Of a stretch of DNA of 64,000 nucleotides, positions 35,015-45,792 are shown one piece after another (position 1 is the stretch's first letter; every line of letters starts with the position of its first letter). Made by a program: the position numbers and the translations under genes. The notes beneath the pieces were generated by a model, which was not told the origin of the DNA, searched no databases, and saw only the letters and a list, made by a program, of their open reading frames with translations. Source of the stretch: Burkholderiales bacterium C2 (GTDB lineage: Bacteria > Pseudomonadota > Gammaproteobacteria > Burkholderiales > Burkholderiaceae_C); assembly GCA_005503085.1 (NCBI GenBank), contig SCOI01000004.1, forward strand, positions 186,001 to 250,000. Reading direction: 5' to 3'.

Positions 35015-35860
35015 TCACAGCCCCTTGAACAAATGCGCAAACATGCGGCTCACCGCCAGGCGCTCCGGCCGTTCGCGCAGATGCAAGCTCAGCCTGCCGG
35101 CCTCATCGCGCACCGCGCGAGTGATCGCGTCGGCGCGCACCACGACGCTGCGATGCACCTGCCAGAACTCTTGCGCGTCGAGCTGGGGCAGCAGCTCCCG
35201 CAGCGAGGCGCGCACCAGATGTTCCTTGTCGGCGGTGACGACGCGCACATACTTGTCGGCCGCCTCGAAATAGATCACCTCGCTGACCTGCACCATATGG
35301 ATGGTCGGGCCGACGCTGACCTGCAGCAGGCGCAGCGGTTGGGCCGAAGCGGCCGGCAGACCCAGTGCCTCGGACACGCCGGGTGCAGTCAGCAACTGGC
35401 GCAGCTGGGCGACCGCATCCATCGCGCCGCTGTCGGCGGGGCGCTGTGGTGTCGACGATGCGGCCTCGCGTTGCTGCAGGGCCATCTGCAAACGGCTGCA
35501 GGTCTGCGCCAGGCGCTCGCGCTGCACCGGCTTCAGCACATAGTCCAGCGCGGCCTGCTCGAAGGCCTTCAGCGCGTACTGGTCGTAGGCGGTCACGAAA
35601 ACCAGCAGCGGGAATGGTGTCTCATCGGGCCAGTCCTCGGCCAGCGCCTGGGCCACTTCGAGCCCCGTCATGCCCGGCATGCGGATGTCCAGGAACAGCA
35701 CCTGGGGTCGCAGTCGCAGCGCGGCCTCCAGCGCGGCCTCGCCGTTCGCGGCCATCGCAACAATCTGCAGTCCAGGCCACAGTGCGGCCAGATCGGCACG
35801 CAGGCTCTCGGCCAGCAGCAGTTCGTCTTCGGCAATCAGCGCGGTGCATGCGGTGTTCAT
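35015..35860 (-). CDS. LytTR family response regulator (AlgR/LytR type)
   Basis: This 281-aa protein has a receiver domain (about 6-125) with acidic pair Glu11-Asp12, phospho-acceptor Asp58 (LFLDIRMPG), Thr in FVTAYD and Lys in VLKPV. A linker follows, then a LytTR DNA-binding domain (about 180-280; VIYFEAADKYVRVVT, FWQVHRSVVVRAD). Its ATG overlaps the stop codon of the histidine-kinase gene by four bases, so they are coupled partners. Targets are unknown. Confidence 0.94.
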   Translation of the reverse strand: MNTACTALIAEDELLLAESLRADLAALWPGLQIVAMAANGEAALEAALRLRPQVLFLDIRMPGMTGLEVAQALAEDWPDETPFPLLVFVTAYDQYALKAFEQAALDYVLKPVQRERLAQTCSRLQMALQQREAASSTPQRPADSGAMDAVAQLRQLLTAPGVSEALGLPAASAQPLRLLQVSVGPTIHMVQVSEVIYFEAADKYVRVVTADKEHLVRASLRELLPQLDAQEFWQVHRSVVVRADAITRAVRDEAGRLSLHLRERPERLAVSRMFAHLFKGL

Positions 35861-36975
35861 GGCGTGGGCTCGATGAGGGGCAGGGTGACGCTGACCAGGG
35901 TGCCGCCGCGAGCATCCTCGGCCGGCTCGATGCGCAAGGCGGCAGCACTGCCGTACTGGGTCGCCAAGCGGGAACGCACCTGCTCAAGCCCGAAGCCGGT
36001 GCCTGTCGATGGGGCGGCCTGGCGCAGACCGGCGCCGGTGTCCCGCACCTGAAGCAAGAGCTGACCCCGCTCGCCTCTTGCCGCGCTGATGATCAGTTCG
36101 CCGCCCTCGATATGAGGCTCCAGCCCATGCTGGATGGCGTTCTCGACCAGGGGCTGCAGCAGCAGTGGCGGGATGGTTAACCCCGCCAGCTCATCGGGCA
36201 GTATCAGCTGCGGCCGCAGCCGTTCGCCCATGCGAACCTGCATCAAGGCCAGATAGTCGCCCAGCCGGGCGAATTCCTCGCACAGCGGGTGGGCGCCGCT
36301 GCGCGAGGCGTTCAAGGTGGCGCGCAGAAAGGCGATCAGCTGGTCCAGCATGGCCTGGGCGCGCGGCGCGTCCAGCGCGATCAGCACGCGCAGATTGGCC
36401 AGGGTGTTGAACAGCATATGCGGCTCCAGCTGCGACTCCAGCAGGCGCAGCTGCATCTCGGCGGCCTGGCGGCGCGCCTGCTCGGCCTCAACCTGGCTGG
36501 CATGGAGGCGGCCCCGCGCGTAGAAAAAGCCGGTGGCCACGATGGAGGCCAGCAGCGAGACCAGCAGCAGGCCGGCGATCTCGCGCCAATGGCTGTTCCA
36601 CAGGCTGCGCGTGCGGTAGCCCATCATCTGGTCGGCCAGCCCGCTGCCCAGGCTGTAGGCCAGCGGCACGCTGAGCGCCACGCAGACCAGCATCACCGGC
36701 CAACCGGGCCAGTCGTGCCGGTGCGCCTCGCAGCCCGGCCGCAGCCGTCGCATCACGGCCGCGCTGAGGGCGCGCGAGGCATCGATCAGCGCCCAGCACA
36801 GCAGGCCTATCGTGATCGAATAGACGAGGCTGGCCACCAGATTGTTGCGCGAGAAGCCATAGACCAGCAGGCCGATGCCGGCCGAGAACAAGGTCGTGAC
36901 GCTGGCCATGCGCAGCGGGTAGGGCAGGCGGCTTGAGAGTCTGTGTATCGAGGGGGGCAGCGGCATGACAGCCAT
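35857..36975 (-). CDS. LytS/YehU-type sensor histidine kinase
   Basis: This 372-aa membrane kinase has about four N-terminal helices (25-155), a short coiled coil, the His_kinase domain with phospho-acceptor His186 in QLEPHMLFNTLANL, and an ATPase domain with N-box LVENAIQHGLEP and G-box DTGAGL and GTGFGLEQ. The signature IxPHFLFNTL is slightly altered (EPHMLFNTL). The ATG at 36975 (MAVMPLPPS) is preferred over the longer frame, which runs into the divergent amidohydrolase promoter. The signal sensed is unknown. Confidence 0.9.
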   Translation of the reverse strand: MAVMPLPPSIHRLSSRLPYPLRMASVTTLFSAGIGLLVYGFSRNNLVASLVYSITIGLLCWALIDASRALSAAVMRRLRPGCEAHRHDWPGWPVMLVCVALSVPLAYSLGSGLADQMMGYRTRSLWNSHWREIAGLLLVSLLASIVATGFFYARGRLHASQVEAEQARRQAAEMQLRLLESQLEPHMLFNTLANLRVLIALDAPRAQAMLDQLIAFLRATLNASRSGAHPLCEEFARLGDYLALMQVRMGERLRPQLILPDELAGLTIPPLLLQPLVENAIQHGLEPHIEGGELIISAARGERGQLLLQVRDTGAGLRQAAPSTGTGFGLEQVRSRLATQYGSAAALRIEPAEDARGGTLVSVTLPLIEPTP

Positions 36976-37086
36976 TGTCGAGCAGGCGAGGCCTGCCACG
37001 GCCGGCGCTGCGACGACGCGCACACAGAGGGCGCGAGCCGCACCGGGCGGGCGCGAGTGGCCCGGCGTCTCACGCACAATCCCGCC

Positions 37087-37920
37087 ATGCAAGCCTTTGT
37101 CCTGACCCCGCCCAGCGCCCCGGCGATCCCGCTGATCATCGACTCGCCGCACAGCGGCCAGCACTACCCGGCCGACTTCGGCAGCCGCCAGCCGCTAAGT
37201 GTCTTGCGCGAGGGCGAGGACGCCTTCGTCGAGCGGCTCTACGAAGGCGCGCACCAGCTCGGCGCCACGCTCTTGGCCGCGCAGTTCCCGCGTGCCTATA
37301 TCGACCCCAACCGAGACCTGGACGATATCGACCCGGCGATGCTGGATGCCGACTGGCCCGGCGCCGTCACACCCAGCCGCAAGACCGAGCTGGGCATAGG
37401 CCTGATCTGGCGCACCATGGGCCAGGGTCGCGAGATCTATGACCGGCGCCTGACGGTTGCCGAGGTGCAGGCGCGCATCCGCGACTGCTACCGCCCCTAT
37501 CACCTGGCGCTGCGGCGCCTGCTCGACGACGCCTTGGCACGGCATGGCCGACGCTGGCACCTGAATGTGCATTCGATGCCCGACGATTCCTATGCCCAGC
37601 TGGGTCTGCCGGAGCGTCAACTGGCCGACTTCGTGCTGGGCAATCTGGACGGTGCCAGCAGCGATGCCGCGACTCTGCTGGTGCTGGCCGAGCCGCTGCG
37701 TGCGGCCGGTTATAGCGTGGCCTTCAACGAGCCCTTCAAGGGCGTGACCCTGATCCAGCGCTCCGGCAACCCGGCCGCGCTGTGCCACTCGGTACAGATC
37801 GAGATCAAGCGCTCGCTCTATATGGATGTGGCCAGCCATCAGCCCAACGAAGGCTTTGCGCGCGCCCAGGCCGCGATCCAGGCCATGCTGGCGGCGCTGG
37901 CGCGGCACAGCAGCGCGTAG
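37087..37920 (+). CDS. N-formylglutamate amidohydrolase
   Basis: This 277-aa hydrolase releases formate from N-formylglutamate, the last step of one histidine-degradation route, or acts on related formyl amino acids. Family signatures are IIDSPHSGQHYP, the acidic RAYIDPNRDLDDID, LNVHSMPDD and VQIEIKRSLYMD. No other hut gene is near, so a histidine role is not certain. Its last 116 bases overlap the 3' end of the opposing LysR gene. Confidence 0.88.
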   Translation: MQAFVLTPPSAPAIPLIIDSPHSGQHYPADFGSRQPLSVLREGEDAFVERLYEGAHQLGATLLAAQFPRAYIDPNRDLDDIDPAMLDADWPGAVTPSRKTELGIGLIWRTMGQGREIYDRRLTVAEVQARIRDCYRPYHLALRRLLDDALARHGRRWHLNVHSMPDDSYAQLGLPERQLADFVLGNLDGASSDAATLLVLAEPLRAAGYSVAFNEPFKGVTLIQRSGNPAALCHSVQIEIKRSLYMDVASHQPNEGFARAQAAIQAMLAALARHSSA

Positions 37921-38848
37921 GCGGGGCTTCGAGGGCCGGGTGCTCGCGCAGCGCCTCGCCCAGATAGTCGATGAACAGGCGCAGCGGTGCCGGCATCTGG
38001 CGACGCTCGCGCCAGCAGGCGAAGAACTCCAGCGGCTCGGCCACCGCCTGGGCCTCGTCCTCGGCCAGGAACAGCGGCAGCAGCAAGCCCTGGCGCAGCG
38101 GCTCTCGGGCGACGAAGCTGCCGAGCCGGGCGATGCCCATGCCGCCGATGGCCAGCGCGGCCAGCGCGTCGATGTCGTTGGCCAGGCAGCTGATCTTCAG
38201 CTCGGGCACGATGCGCTCGCCCTCGCGCGTGATGAAAGCCCAGGGCAGCAGGCGGCCGTCAACCGGCAGGCGAAAGCCCAGGCAGTCGTGCTGCTGCAGC
38301 TGCTCCGGCCGGGTCGGCCGCCCGGCGCGCGCCAGGTAGTCGGGCGAGGCGCAGAACAGCATCGGCGCGGTCGCGATGCGCCGTGCGATCAGGCCCGGCT
38401 CCAGCTGGGCCCGGAAGCGGATGCTGAGGTCGAACTCCTCGCGCACATGGTCGACGCTGCGGTCGGCCAGCGTCAGCTCCAGCTGGATGCGTGGATGGGC
38501 GCGCGCAAACGCAGGGAGCAGCGGCGCGATCAGATGCCGACCGAAGGCCACCGAGGCGGCGATGCGCAGCCGCCCGCGCGGCTCGCCGCTGAAGGCCGCG
38601 ACATCGGCGCGCGCCTGCTCCAGCTGCGCCTGCAGATCGCGCACGCGCTGGAAATAGAGCTCGCCGGCCTCGGTCAGCGCCAGTGCCCGCGTGCTGCGGG
38701 TCAGCAGCCGCGTGCCCAGCGAGGCCTCCAGCCTGGCGATGGCCTGGCCGGCCGAGGCCGGCGTGATGCCCAGCTGCCGGGCGCTGGCGGCGATGCTGCC
38801 GGCCTCCACGGCCTTGACGAAGGCGGCAATGCCGCTGAGGGTGTCCAT
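37805..38848 (-). CDS. LysR family transcriptional regulator
   Basis: This 347-aa protein has an N-terminal winged helix-turn-helix (MDTLSGIAAFVKAVEAGSIA; ITPASAGQAIARLEASLGTR) and a periplasmic-binding-like effector domain to about residue 300. The final ~45 residues (Pro/Arg-rich) are not conserved in the family and are read from the antisense of the amidohydrolase gene, so the tail probably arose by loss of an earlier stop codon. The divergent neighbour is a DUF2798 gene, the most likely target by position. Confidence 0.9.
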   Translation of the reverse strand: MDTLSGIAAFVKAVEAGSIAASARQLGITPASAGQAIARLEASLGTRLLTRSTRALALTEAGELYFQRVRDLQAQLEQARADVAAFSGEPRGRLRIAASVAFGRHLIAPLLPAFARAHPRIQLELTLADRSVDHVREEFDLSIRFRAQLEPGLIARRIATAPMLFCASPDYLARAGRPTRPEQLQQHDCLGFRLPVDGRLLPWAFITREGERIVPELKISCLANDIDALAALAIGGMGIARLGSFVAREPLRQGLLLPLFLAEDEAQAVAEPLEFFACWRERRQMPAPLRLFIDYLGEALREHPALEAPPTRCCAAPAPPAWPGSRPGRAQSLRWADGWPHPYRASA

Positions 38849-38997
38849 GCGCCAGATTATGTTGGATCGCGGCTATTGACGGAGGTTGATTCAATGCTTT
38901 TGGCATCGAGTGAGCAGGGTGCCGATGGGCTTATCAGCCAGGCCCTGCGTGCCTACAGTGGCGTCAATCCCATTTCATTGATGCCTATCTGACCGTT

Positions 38998-39261
38998 ATG
39001 AATCACCCCACCTTGTCCAAGACCACGGCCGCACGCGGCCTGCCCAAGCGTTTCACGCCGGCGGTATTCGCCTTCTATATGGCCGGCATCATGGCCATGC
39101 TGATGTGCCTGGTCATCGTCGGCGTCAACACCGGGCTCGGCCCGGGTTATCTGAGCCGGGTGCTGGGCACTTATGCGCTGGCCTTTCCGGTGGCGTTCTG
39201 CTGCGTGATGCTGGTGCGGCCGCTGGTGCTGAGGCTGGTCGCCGCGACGGTGGCCGACTGA
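38998..39261 (+). CDS. DUF2798 small membrane protein
   Basis: This 87-aa protein has two membrane helices (FAFYMAGIMAMLMCLVIVGV and TYALAFPVAFCCVMLVRPLV), fitting DUF2798. The function is unknown. It is divergent from the LysR gene (149 bases) and converges with the HerA-type ATPase gene, two bases apart. Confidence 0.8.
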   Translation: MNHPTLSKTTAARGLPKRFTPAVFAFYMAGIMAMLMCLVIVGVNTGLGPGYLSRVLGTYALAFPVAFCCVMLVRPLVLRLVAATVAD

Positions 39262-39263
39262 GC

Positions 39264-40793
39264 TCAGCGGCGCTTCTTCGTGCCGCCGCCCAGAATGCTG
39301 CCCAGCACGCCGCGGATGATCTCGCGGCCCACCGTCGATCCCATCGTGCGCAGCGCCGACTTGGCGGCCGTTTCGGCCAGGCCCTCGCGGCGCCCGCCGC
39401 GCGGGCCGGTGGAGCCGAACAGGATGTCCTTGAGACCGCCCATCAGGCCGCCGTCTTCGGCCGTCTGCCCGGGCTTGCCCTGGTTCGTCGCGGCCGTGGC
39501 CCCATCGGCCATCGTCGCCTCGGTACGGCCCTTGAGCTTCTCGTAGGCTGACTCGCGGTCCACCAGCTTTTCGTAGACGCCGGCCACCAGCGAACCCTTG
39601 ATCAGCGCGGCGCGCTGTTCGGCCAAGATCGGCCCGATCTGGCTGCCCGGGGGCAGCACGAAGACGCGCTCGGTGATGCCGGGCCGACCCTTCTCGTCCA
39701 GCAGGCTGACCAGGGCCTCGCCGACCGCCAACTCGGTGATGGCCGCGGCTATGTCCAGCCCCGGCTTGGGCCGCATGGTCTCGGCCGCCGACTTGACGGC
39801 CTTCTGGTCGCGCGGCGTGAAGGCGCGCAGCGCATGCTGGACCCGGTTGCCCAGCTGGCCCAGCACCGTGTCCGGGATATCCAGCGGGTTCTGGGTCACG
39901 AAATAGACGCCGACGCCCTTGGAGCGCACCAGGCGCACGACCAGCTCGATGCGTTCGACCAGCGCGTCCGGCGCCTCCTTGAACAGCAGATGGGCCTCGT
40001 CGAAGAAGAACACCAGCTTGGGTTTCTCCAGGTCGCCGACCTCGGGCAGGGTCTCGAACAGCTCGGACAGCATCCACAGCAAGAAGGTCGCGTACAGCCG
40101 CGGCGCATTCATCAGCTTGTCGGCCGCCAGGATGTTGATGACGCCCTGGCCGGCCTCGGTCTGCATGAAGTCGGCGATGTTGAGCATGGGCTCGCCGAAG
40201 AATTGGTCGCCGCCCTGGGCCTCGATCTGCAGCAGGCCGCGCTGGATCGCGCCTACGCTGGCGGCCGAGACATTGCCGTACTCGGTGGTGAACTGCGCGG
40301 CGTTGTCGCCGACATGCTGCAGCATTGCGCGCAAATCCTTCAGATCCAGCAGCAAGAGGCCGGCGTCGTCGGCGATCTTGAAGACCATCTGCAGCACGCC
40401 TTGCTGGGTCTCGTTGAGCGCCAGCATGCGGGCCAGCAGCAGCGGGCCCATGTCGGAGACGGTGGCGCGCACCGGATGGCCCTGCTCGCCGAACACATCC
40501 CACAAGGTGGTCGGGCAGGCGATCGGCGCGGGCGCCTCGATGCCGCGATCCTTCAGCACCGCCAGCAGCTTCTCGCTGGGCTTGCCGGTCTGCGAGATGC
40601 CGGTCAGATCGCCCTTGACGTCGGCCATGAAGACCGGCACGCCGAGCTTGGAGAAGCTCTCGGCCAGCGACTGCAGGCTGATGGTCTTGCCGGTGCCGGT
40701 GGCGCCGGTGATCAGGCCGTGGCGGTTCGCCAGCGCGGGCAAGAGCTGGCACTCGGTGGCCGCGTTGCGAGCCAGCAGAATCGGGTCGGCCAT
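39264..40793 (-). CDS. HerA-type ATPase of the DUF853 family (YjgR-like)
   Basis: This 509-aa P-loop ATPase has Walker [12 protein letters not shown] near residue 30 and Walker [14 protein letters not shown] near 270; [13 protein letters not shown] follows as the sensor region. A Gly-rich segment near the end ([20 protein letters not shown]) and basic terminus TKKRR are typical. It is related to DNA-translocating HerA/FtsK ATPases, but the cellular role of this family is not established. GGAG precedes the ATG at 40793. Not linked to any nuclease gene here. Confidence 0.88.
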   Translation of the reverse strand: MADPILLARNAATECQLLPALANRHGLITGATGTGKTISLQSLAESFSKLGVPVFMADVKGDLTGISQTGKPSEKLLAVLKDRGIEAPAPIACPTTLWDVFGEQGHPVRATVSDMGPLLLARMLALNETQQGVLQMVFKIADDAGLLLLDLKDLRAMLQHVGDNAAQFTTEYGNVSAASVGAIQRGLLQIEAQGGDQFFGEPMLNIADFMQTEAGQGVINILAADKLMNAPRLYATFLLWMLSELFETLPEVGDLEKPKLVFFFDEAHLLFKEAPDALVERIELVVRLVRSKGVGVYFVTQNPLDIPDTVLGQLGNRVQHALRAFTPRDQKAVKSAAETMRPKPGLDIAAAITELAVGEALVSLLDEKGRPGITERVFVLPPGSQIGPILAEQRAALIKGSLVAGVYEKLVDRESAYEKLKGRTEATMADGATAATNQGKPGQTAEDGGLMGGLKDILFGSTGPRGGRREGLAETAAKSALRTMGSTVGREIIRGVLGSILGGGTKKRR

Positions 40794-40903
40794 TGGGGTT
40801 CTCCAGGAGATATGGTGGCGGCGGCTAAAATCGCAGTCTATCCAACAAAACATGGAGCCGCCCCCGGCATGCGAAGGGGTGCGCTCGCCAGGAGAAGCAG
40901 GCA

Positions 40904-41632
40904 ATGGCAGGGCATTCCAAATGGGCCAATATTCAGCACCGCAAAGGTCGTCAGGACGAGAAGCGCGGCAAGATCTGGACCCGCATCATCCGTGAAATCA
41001 CCGTCGCGGCCCGCCAGGGCGGCGGTGATGTCAAGGAGAACCCGCGCCTGCGCCTGGCCGTGGACAAGGCCAAGGCCGCGAACATGCCGGCCGACCGCAT
41101 CAAGTACAACATCGACAAGGCCTCCGGCGCCCTCGAAGGTGTCAATTACGAGGAAATCCGCTACGAAGGCTATGGCTTCGGTGGCGCGGCCATCATCATC
41201 GACACGATGACGGACAACCGAGTCCGCACCGTGGCCGAGGTGCGTCACGCCTTCAGCAAGTACGGCGGCAGCATGGGCACCGAGGGCGCGGTGGCCTTCC
41301 AGTTCAAGCATTGCGGCCAGCTGATCTTTGCCCCGGGGAGCTCCGAGGACAAGATCATGGAGGTGGCGCTGGAAGCCGGCGCCGACGATGTGATCACCGA
41401 CGACGATGGCGCCATCGAGGTGCTGACGCCCGCGCCGGCCTTCGAGGCCGTCAAGAACGCGCTGGAAGCCGCCGGCCTGAACCCCGAGGTGGCCGAGGTC
41501 ACGATGCGGCCGGACAACACGATTGAACTGACGGGCGAGGACGCCGAACGCATGCAAAAACTGCTGGATGTGCTGGAAGACCTGGACGATGTCCAGGATG
41601 TGTTCCACAACGCGAGCATCGAGGCCGCATGA
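40904..41632 (+). CDS. YebC/PmpR family regulator (TACO1-like)
   Basis: This 242-aa cytoplasmic protein begins [18 protein letters not shown] and has acidic domains 2 and 3 ([19 protein letters not shown]). The family includes transcriptional regulators and proteins easing translation of proline stretches. It heads the run to rng; its 3' end overlaps purD by four bases. Confidence 0.95.
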   Translation: MAGHSKWANIQHRKGRQDEKRGKIWTRIIREITVAARQGGGDVKENPRLRLAVDKAKAANMPADRIKYNIDKASGALEGVNYEEIRYEGYGFGGAAIIIDTMTDNRVRTVAEVRHAFSKYGGSMGTEGAVAFQFKHCGQLIFAPGSSEDKIMEVALEAGADDVITDDDGAIEVLTPAPAFEAVKNALEAAGLNPEVAEVTMRPDNTIELTGEDAERMQKLLDVLEDLDDVQDVFHNASIEAA

Positions 41633-42909
41633 AAGTTCTCGTGCTTGGCAACGGCGGCCGTGAACATGCCCTGGCCTGGAAGCTGGCCCAGGGTGAGCGG
41701 GTCAGCCAGGTCTTTGTCGCTCCGGGCAATGGCGGCACGGCCCGCGACCCGCTGCTGAAGAACATCCCCATCACCGACGTCAAGGCGCTGGCCGACTTCG
41801 CCGAGGCCGAGAAGATCGCGCTGACCGTGGTCGGCCCCGAGGCCTATCTGGCCGCCGGCGTCGTCGACGAGTTCCGCGCCCGTGGCCTGCGCATCTTCGG
41901 CCCGACCAAGGCGGCCGCGCAGCTGGAGAGCTCCAAGGCCTTCGCCAAGGACTTCATGAAGCGCCACGGCATCCCGACGGCGGCCTATGAGGTCTTCAGC
42001 GACGCGGCGGCGGCCCATGCCTATGTCGACGCGCAGGGCGCCCCCATCGTCATCAAGGCCGATGGTCTGGCGGCCGGCAAGGGCGTGGTCGTCGCGACCA
42101 GTCTTGAGCAGGCGCACGAGGCGATCGACTGGATCCTGGCGGACAACAAGCTGGGCGTGGTGCATAACGAAGGCGGCGCGCGCGTCGTCATCGAGCAGTT
42201 CCTGAGCGGTGAGGAAGCCAGCTTCATCGTGCTGTGCGACGGCAAGAACGTCGTCTCGCTGGCCACCAGCCAGGATCACAAGCGCTTGCTGGACGGCGAC
42301 GAGGGGCCGAATACCGGCGGCATGGGCGCCTATTCGCCGGCCCCGGTGGTGACGCCCAATGTGCATGCGAAGGCGATGCACGAGATCATCATGCCCACCA
42401 TCCAGGGCATGGCGCGCGACGGCATCCCCTTCACCGGTTTCCTCTATGCCGGGCTGATGATCGACGAGCACGGCCAGCCGCGCACGGTCGAGTTCAACAC
42501 CCGCATGGGCGACCCGGAGACACAGCCCATCATGATGCGGCTCAAGAGCGATCTGCTGGAGGTGCTGCTGCAGGCCACCGACGGCACGCTGGACCAGGTC
42601 GAGCTGCAGTGGGACCGCCGTGTGGCGCTGGGTGTGGTGATGGCCGCCCACGGCTATCCGCTGTCGCCGCGCAAGGGCGATGCGATCACCGGCCTGCCGG
42701 CCGATGCGGAGGATGCGATGGTCTTCCACGCCGGCACGGCCGAGGTCGACGGCCAGCTGCAGACCTCGGGTGGCCGTGTGCTGTGCGTGACGGCGTTGGG
42801 CGAGTCGGTACGCAAGGCCCAGCAGCTGGCCTATGACAGCCTGGTCAATATCCAGTTCGAAGGCAAGCAGTTCCGCCGCGACATCGGCCACCGGGCGGTG
42901 AAGCGTTGA
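41629..42909 (+). CDS. purD: Phosphoribosylamine--glycine ligase
   Basis: This 426-aa ATP-grasp enzyme converts phosphoribosylamine and glycine to GAR, the second step of purine synthesis. Signatures are [54 protein letters not shown] and [20 protein letters not shown]. The start overlaps the yebC stop (ATGA) and the end overlaps the acyltransferase gene. Confidence 0.97.
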   Translation: MKVLVLGNGGREHALAWKLAQGERVSQVFVAPGNGGTARDPLLKNIPITDVKALADFAEAEKIALTVVGPEAYLAAGVVDEFRARGLRIFGPTKAAAQLESSKAFAKDFMKRHGIPTAAYEVFSDAAAAHAYVDAQGAPIVIKADGLAAGKGVVVATSLEQAHEAIDWILADNKLGVVHNEGGARVVIEQFLSGEEASFIVLCDGKNVVSLATSQDHKRLLDGDEGPNTGGMGAYSPAPVVTPNVHAKAMHEIIMPTIQGMARDGIPFTGFLYAGLMIDEHGQPRTVEFNTRMGDPETQPIMMRLKSDLLEVLLQATDGTLDQVELQWDRRVALGVVMAAHGYPLSPRKGDAITGLPADAEDAMVFHAGTAEVDGQLQTSGGRVLCVTALGESVRKAQQLAYDSLVNIQFEGKQFRRDIGHRAVKR

Positions 42910-43538
42910 GCGCGAGCTTCTCCGCCGGGCCGCAAGCCATCTCCGGTGCGATGCCGGTGCAGCCGCGAGGCCATGCGCTGGCACGTTCGCTGCTGCGCCT
43001 GGCCGGCTGGCGCCTGCTGTTCGACGGGCTGCCGGGACCGCAGGGCGTGATCCTGGTCTATCCGCACACCTCGAACTGGGACTTCGTGCTGGGCCTGATG
43101 TCCAAATGGGCGCTGGGGCTGGAGCTGCGTTTCTGGGTCAAGAACAGTCTTTTCGGCCTGCCGCTGTTCGGCCGCTGGCTGCGCTGGCTGGGCGGCGTTG
43201 CGGTGGAGCGGCGCAGCAAGCAGGGCCTGGTCGGCGGCACGGTGGCGCAGCTGCAGGCGGCGCGCGCCGAGGGGCGCAGCTTCTGGCTGGCCGCCGCGCC
43301 CGAGGGCACGCGCTCGCTGAGCGCTGGCTGGCGCTCCGGCGCCTATCAGGTGGCGGTGCAGGCCGGTGTGCCGTTGGGCCTGGCCTACTTCGATTTCGCC
43401 AGCAAGACCGTGGGCCTGACCCAGTTCGTGCAACTCAGTGGCAATGCCGAGGCGGACTTTGCGCTGATGGCGCAGTATCTGGCCGGTAAACGTGGCAAAC
43501 GGCCCGAGCTGGCCAGTCCGGTGAGGCTCAATCCATGA
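42906..43538 (+). CDS. 1-acyl-sn-glycerol-3-phosphate acyltransferase-like protein
   Basis: This 210-aa PlsC-type acyltransferase has the HX4D motif in [12 protein letters not shown], followed by a substrate motif region [19 protein letters not shown]. It is probably membrane-associated and acylates lysophospholipid. The TTG at 42906 overlaps the purD stop; an ATG at 42951 is a possible shorter start. Confidence 0.85.
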   Translation: MSASFSAGPQAISGAMPVQPRGHALARSLLRLAGWRLLFDGLPGPQGVILVYPHTSNWDFVLGLMSKWALGLELRFWVKNSLFGLPLFGRWLRWLGGVAVERRSKQGLVGGTVAQLQAARAEGRSFWLAAAPEGTRSLSAGWRSGAYQVAVQAGVPLGLAYFDFASKTVGLTQFVQLSGNAEADFALMAQYLAGKRGKRPELASPVRLNP

Positions 43539-44473
43539 TGAATACCTTGGCGGTCCGCGAGTATTTGCTGGGTCTGCAGCAGACCATCGTCTCCAGCTTC
43601 GAGGCGGCCGATGGCCAGCCCTTTCTCAGCGATGGCTGGGAGCGCGAGCCCGGCGGCCGCCTGGAGGGCGACGGCCTGACCCAGCTGATCGAGAACGGCG
43701 CACTGCTGGAGCGCGGCGGCTGCAATTTCTCGCATGTGCGGGGTCGGGTCTTGCCGCCCTCGGCCACTCAGCACCGGCCCGAGCTGGCCGGCTCGCCCTT
43801 CGAGGCCATGGGCGTCTCGCTGGTGATGCACCCGCACAACCCCTTTGTGCCGACCGTGCACATGAATGTGCGCATGTTCGCGGCGCTGCCGGCGGACCGT
43901 GCGCCGGTGGTCTGGTTCGGCGGCGGCATGGACCTGACGCCCTACTACGGCTTCGAACGCGACGCGCAGCATTTCCATCGCACCTGCGAGGCGGCCCTGA
44001 AGCCGCATGGCGAGCAGCTCTATCCGCGTTTCAAGACCTGGTGCGACGAGTACTTTTTCCTGAAGCATCGCAACGAGCCGCGTGGCATCGGCGGCATCTT
44101 CTTCGATGACTATGCGGACGGCGGTTTCGAGGCCGCGTTCGCGATGTTGCGCTCGGTGGGCGATGCCTTCCTGCCGGCCTATATGCCCATCGTCGAACGC
44201 CGTCAGGGCCTGCCCTATACCGAGCGCGAGCGCGACTTCCAGGCCTACCGGCGCGGCCGCTATGTCGAGTTCAATCTGGTGTTCGACCGCGGCACCCTGT
44301 TCGGCCTGCAGTCGGGCGGGCGTACCGAATCGATCCTGATGTCGATGCCGCCCATCGTCAAATGGCGCTATCAGTACGCGCCCGAGCCCGGCACGCTGGA
44401 GGCCAAGCTGTACACGGACTTCCTGCGTCCGCGCGACTGGGCCCATGAGCAGGCCGGGCATTTATGGCTTTGA
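43535..44473 (+). CDS. hemF: Oxygen-dependent coproporphyrinogen III oxidase
   Basis: This 312-aa enzyme oxidatively decarboxylates coproporphyrinogen III to protoporphyrinogen IX in haem synthesis. Signatures are [50 protein letters not shown] and [20 protein letters not shown]. The start overlaps the acyltransferase stop (ATGA); the last ten bases overlap nadD. Confidence 0.97.
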   Translation: MMNTLAVREYLLGLQQTIVSSFEAADGQPFLSDGWEREPGGRLEGDGLTQLIENGALLERGGCNFSHVRGRVLPPSATQHRPELAGSPFEAMGVSLVMHPHNPFVPTVHMNVRMFAALPADRAPVVWFGGGMDLTPYYGFERDAQHFHRTCEAALKPHGEQLYPRFKTWCDEYFFLKHRNEPRGIGGIFFDDYADGGFEAAFAMLRSVGDAFLPAYMPIVERRQGLPYTERERDFQAYRRGRYVEFNLVFDRGTLFGLQSGGRTESILMSMPPIVKWRYQYAPEPGTLEAKLYTDFLRPRDWAHEQAGHLWL

Positions 44474-45090
44474 AGACCGGGCTGTTCGGCGGCAGCTTCG
44501 ACCCGGTCCATCTGGCCCATCTGAGCCTGGCGCGCTGCGCGCTGGAGCAACTGGGCCTGGACCAGCTGCTGTGGCTGCCGGCCGGCCGACCCTGGCAGAA
44601 ATTGCAGCAGGGGACGGGGCGGGGCCTGGCCTCGCCCGAGCACCGGCGCGCGATGGTCGCGCTGATGGTGGCGGGTGAGCCGCGTTTCGCGGTCGACGAC
44701 AGCGAGCTGGAGCGCGACGGCGCCAGCTACACGATAGACACGGTGCGCGCGCGGCTGGCGGCCCGGCCCGATGAGCAGCTGTTCCTGCTGATCGGCCAGG
44801 ACCAGTATGCGCGGCTGCACACCTGGCGCGAATGGCGCGAGTTGCTGGGCCTGGTCACCCTGGCGGTGGCGGCGCGCGACGGCCAGGCCATCCAGGCTTC
44901 GGCCGAGCTGCAGGGCCAGCCGCACCGGATGCTGAGGCTGGCGATGCCGGCCCTGGCTTATTCATCAACCCAAGTGCGCGACATGGCGTCGCGTGGCGAG
45001 GACATACGCCCCATGGTGGGCGAGGCGGTAGCGGGTTATATTGCCCTCCATCGTCTTTACGAGGCTGCGGCCCAAAGAAGCGAGAACTGA
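44464..45090 (+). CDS. nadD: Nicotinate-nucleotide adenylyltransferase
   Basis: This 208-aa enzyme adenylates nicotinate mononucleotide in NAD synthesis. The nucleotidyltransferase signature [14 protein letters not shown] is at residues 7-20; the second motif is [20 protein letters not shown]. It overlaps hemF by ten bases and is contiguous with rsfS. Confidence 0.95.
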   Translation: MALKTGLFGGSFDPVHLAHLSLARCALEQLGLDQLLWLPAGRPWQKLQQGTGRGLASPEHRRAMVALMVAGEPRFAVDDSELERDGASYTIDTVRARLAARPDEQLFLLIGQDQYARLHTWREWRELLGLVTLAVAARDGQAIQASAELQGQPHRMLRLAMPALAYSSTQVRDMASRGEDIRPMVGEAVAGYIALHRLYEAAAQRSEN

Positions 45091-45792
45091 ATGGACATTC
45101 GTAAACTGCAACGTGCCATCGTCGATGGTCTGGAAGACGTGAAGGCCCAGAACATCGTGGTCTTCAACACCGAGCATCTGTCGCCCTTGTTCGAGCGCGT
45201 GATCATCGCCTCGGGCACCAGCAACCGCCAGACCAAGGCCCTCGCGTCCAGCGTGCGCGTGACGGTCAAGGAACGCGGCATGGACGTCATGCGCATGGAA
45301 GGCGAGGAGAACGGCGAGTGGATCATCGTCGACTGCGGCGCCGCCGTCGTCCATGTGATGCAGCCCGCGATCCGCGACTACTACCACCTCGAAGAGATCT
45401 GGGGCGACAAGCCGGTCAAGCTCAAGCTCGGCGACAGCGAGACCAAGCTGGTCAAGGCCTCCGAAGACGAGGCCCCGGCCAAGAAGCCGGCCGCGAAGAA
45501 GACCAGCACCAAGGCTGCGCCTGCAGCCGTCAAGAAGCCTGCCGCGAAGAAGACCTCGGCGACCGCCAAGCCTGCAGCCAAGAAGGCCGTGCCGGCGAAG
45601 AAGGGCGTGACCCGCACCGTGGGCGTCAAGACCGCAGTCAAGGCGCCGGCCGTCAAGACCATCAAGGTCGGCACGCCCAAGCCTGCCGCCAAGAAGACCG
45701 CCGCGAAGACCGCTGCGAAGGCGGCTGCCCGCCCGGCAGCGAAGAGGGCCGCCCCGGTGAAGGCCGCGGCCAAGAAGGCCGCCCGCGCCTGA
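45091..45792 (+). CDS. rsfS: Ribosomal silencing factor RsfS with a histone H1-like C-terminal tail
   Basis: RsfS binds ribosomal protein uL14 and blocks subunit joining in starvation. Residues 1-~112 are the usual domain ([55 protein letters not shown]). The remaining ~120 residues are almost only Lys, Ala, Pro, Thr and Val in repeats of the PAAKKTxxK kind, as in bacterial histone H1-like proteins. This makes the protein about twice usual length (233 aa). The tail is in frame with no stop codon and its end overlaps the rlmH start by one base, so it is a genuine fusion or extension. It is probably nucleic-acid binding (inference). Confidence 0.93.
   Translation: MDIRKLQRAIVDGLEDVKAQNIVVFNTEHLSPLFERVIIASGTSNRQTKALASSVRVTVKERGMDVMRMEGEENGEWIIVDCGAAVVHVMQPAIRDYYHLEEIWGDKPVKLKLGDSETKLVKASEDEAPAKKPAAKKTSTKAAPAAVKKPAAKKTSATAKPAAKKAVPAKKGVTRTVGVKTAVKAPAVKTIKVGTPKPAAKKTAAKTAAKAAARPAAKRAAPVKAAAKKAARA

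Noticed and set aside
39264-40793. HerA-type ATPase considered as part of a HerA-nuclease defence system
   Set aside because: It matches the DUF853/YjgR housekeeping family, has neighbour-like base composition and no nuclease partner.
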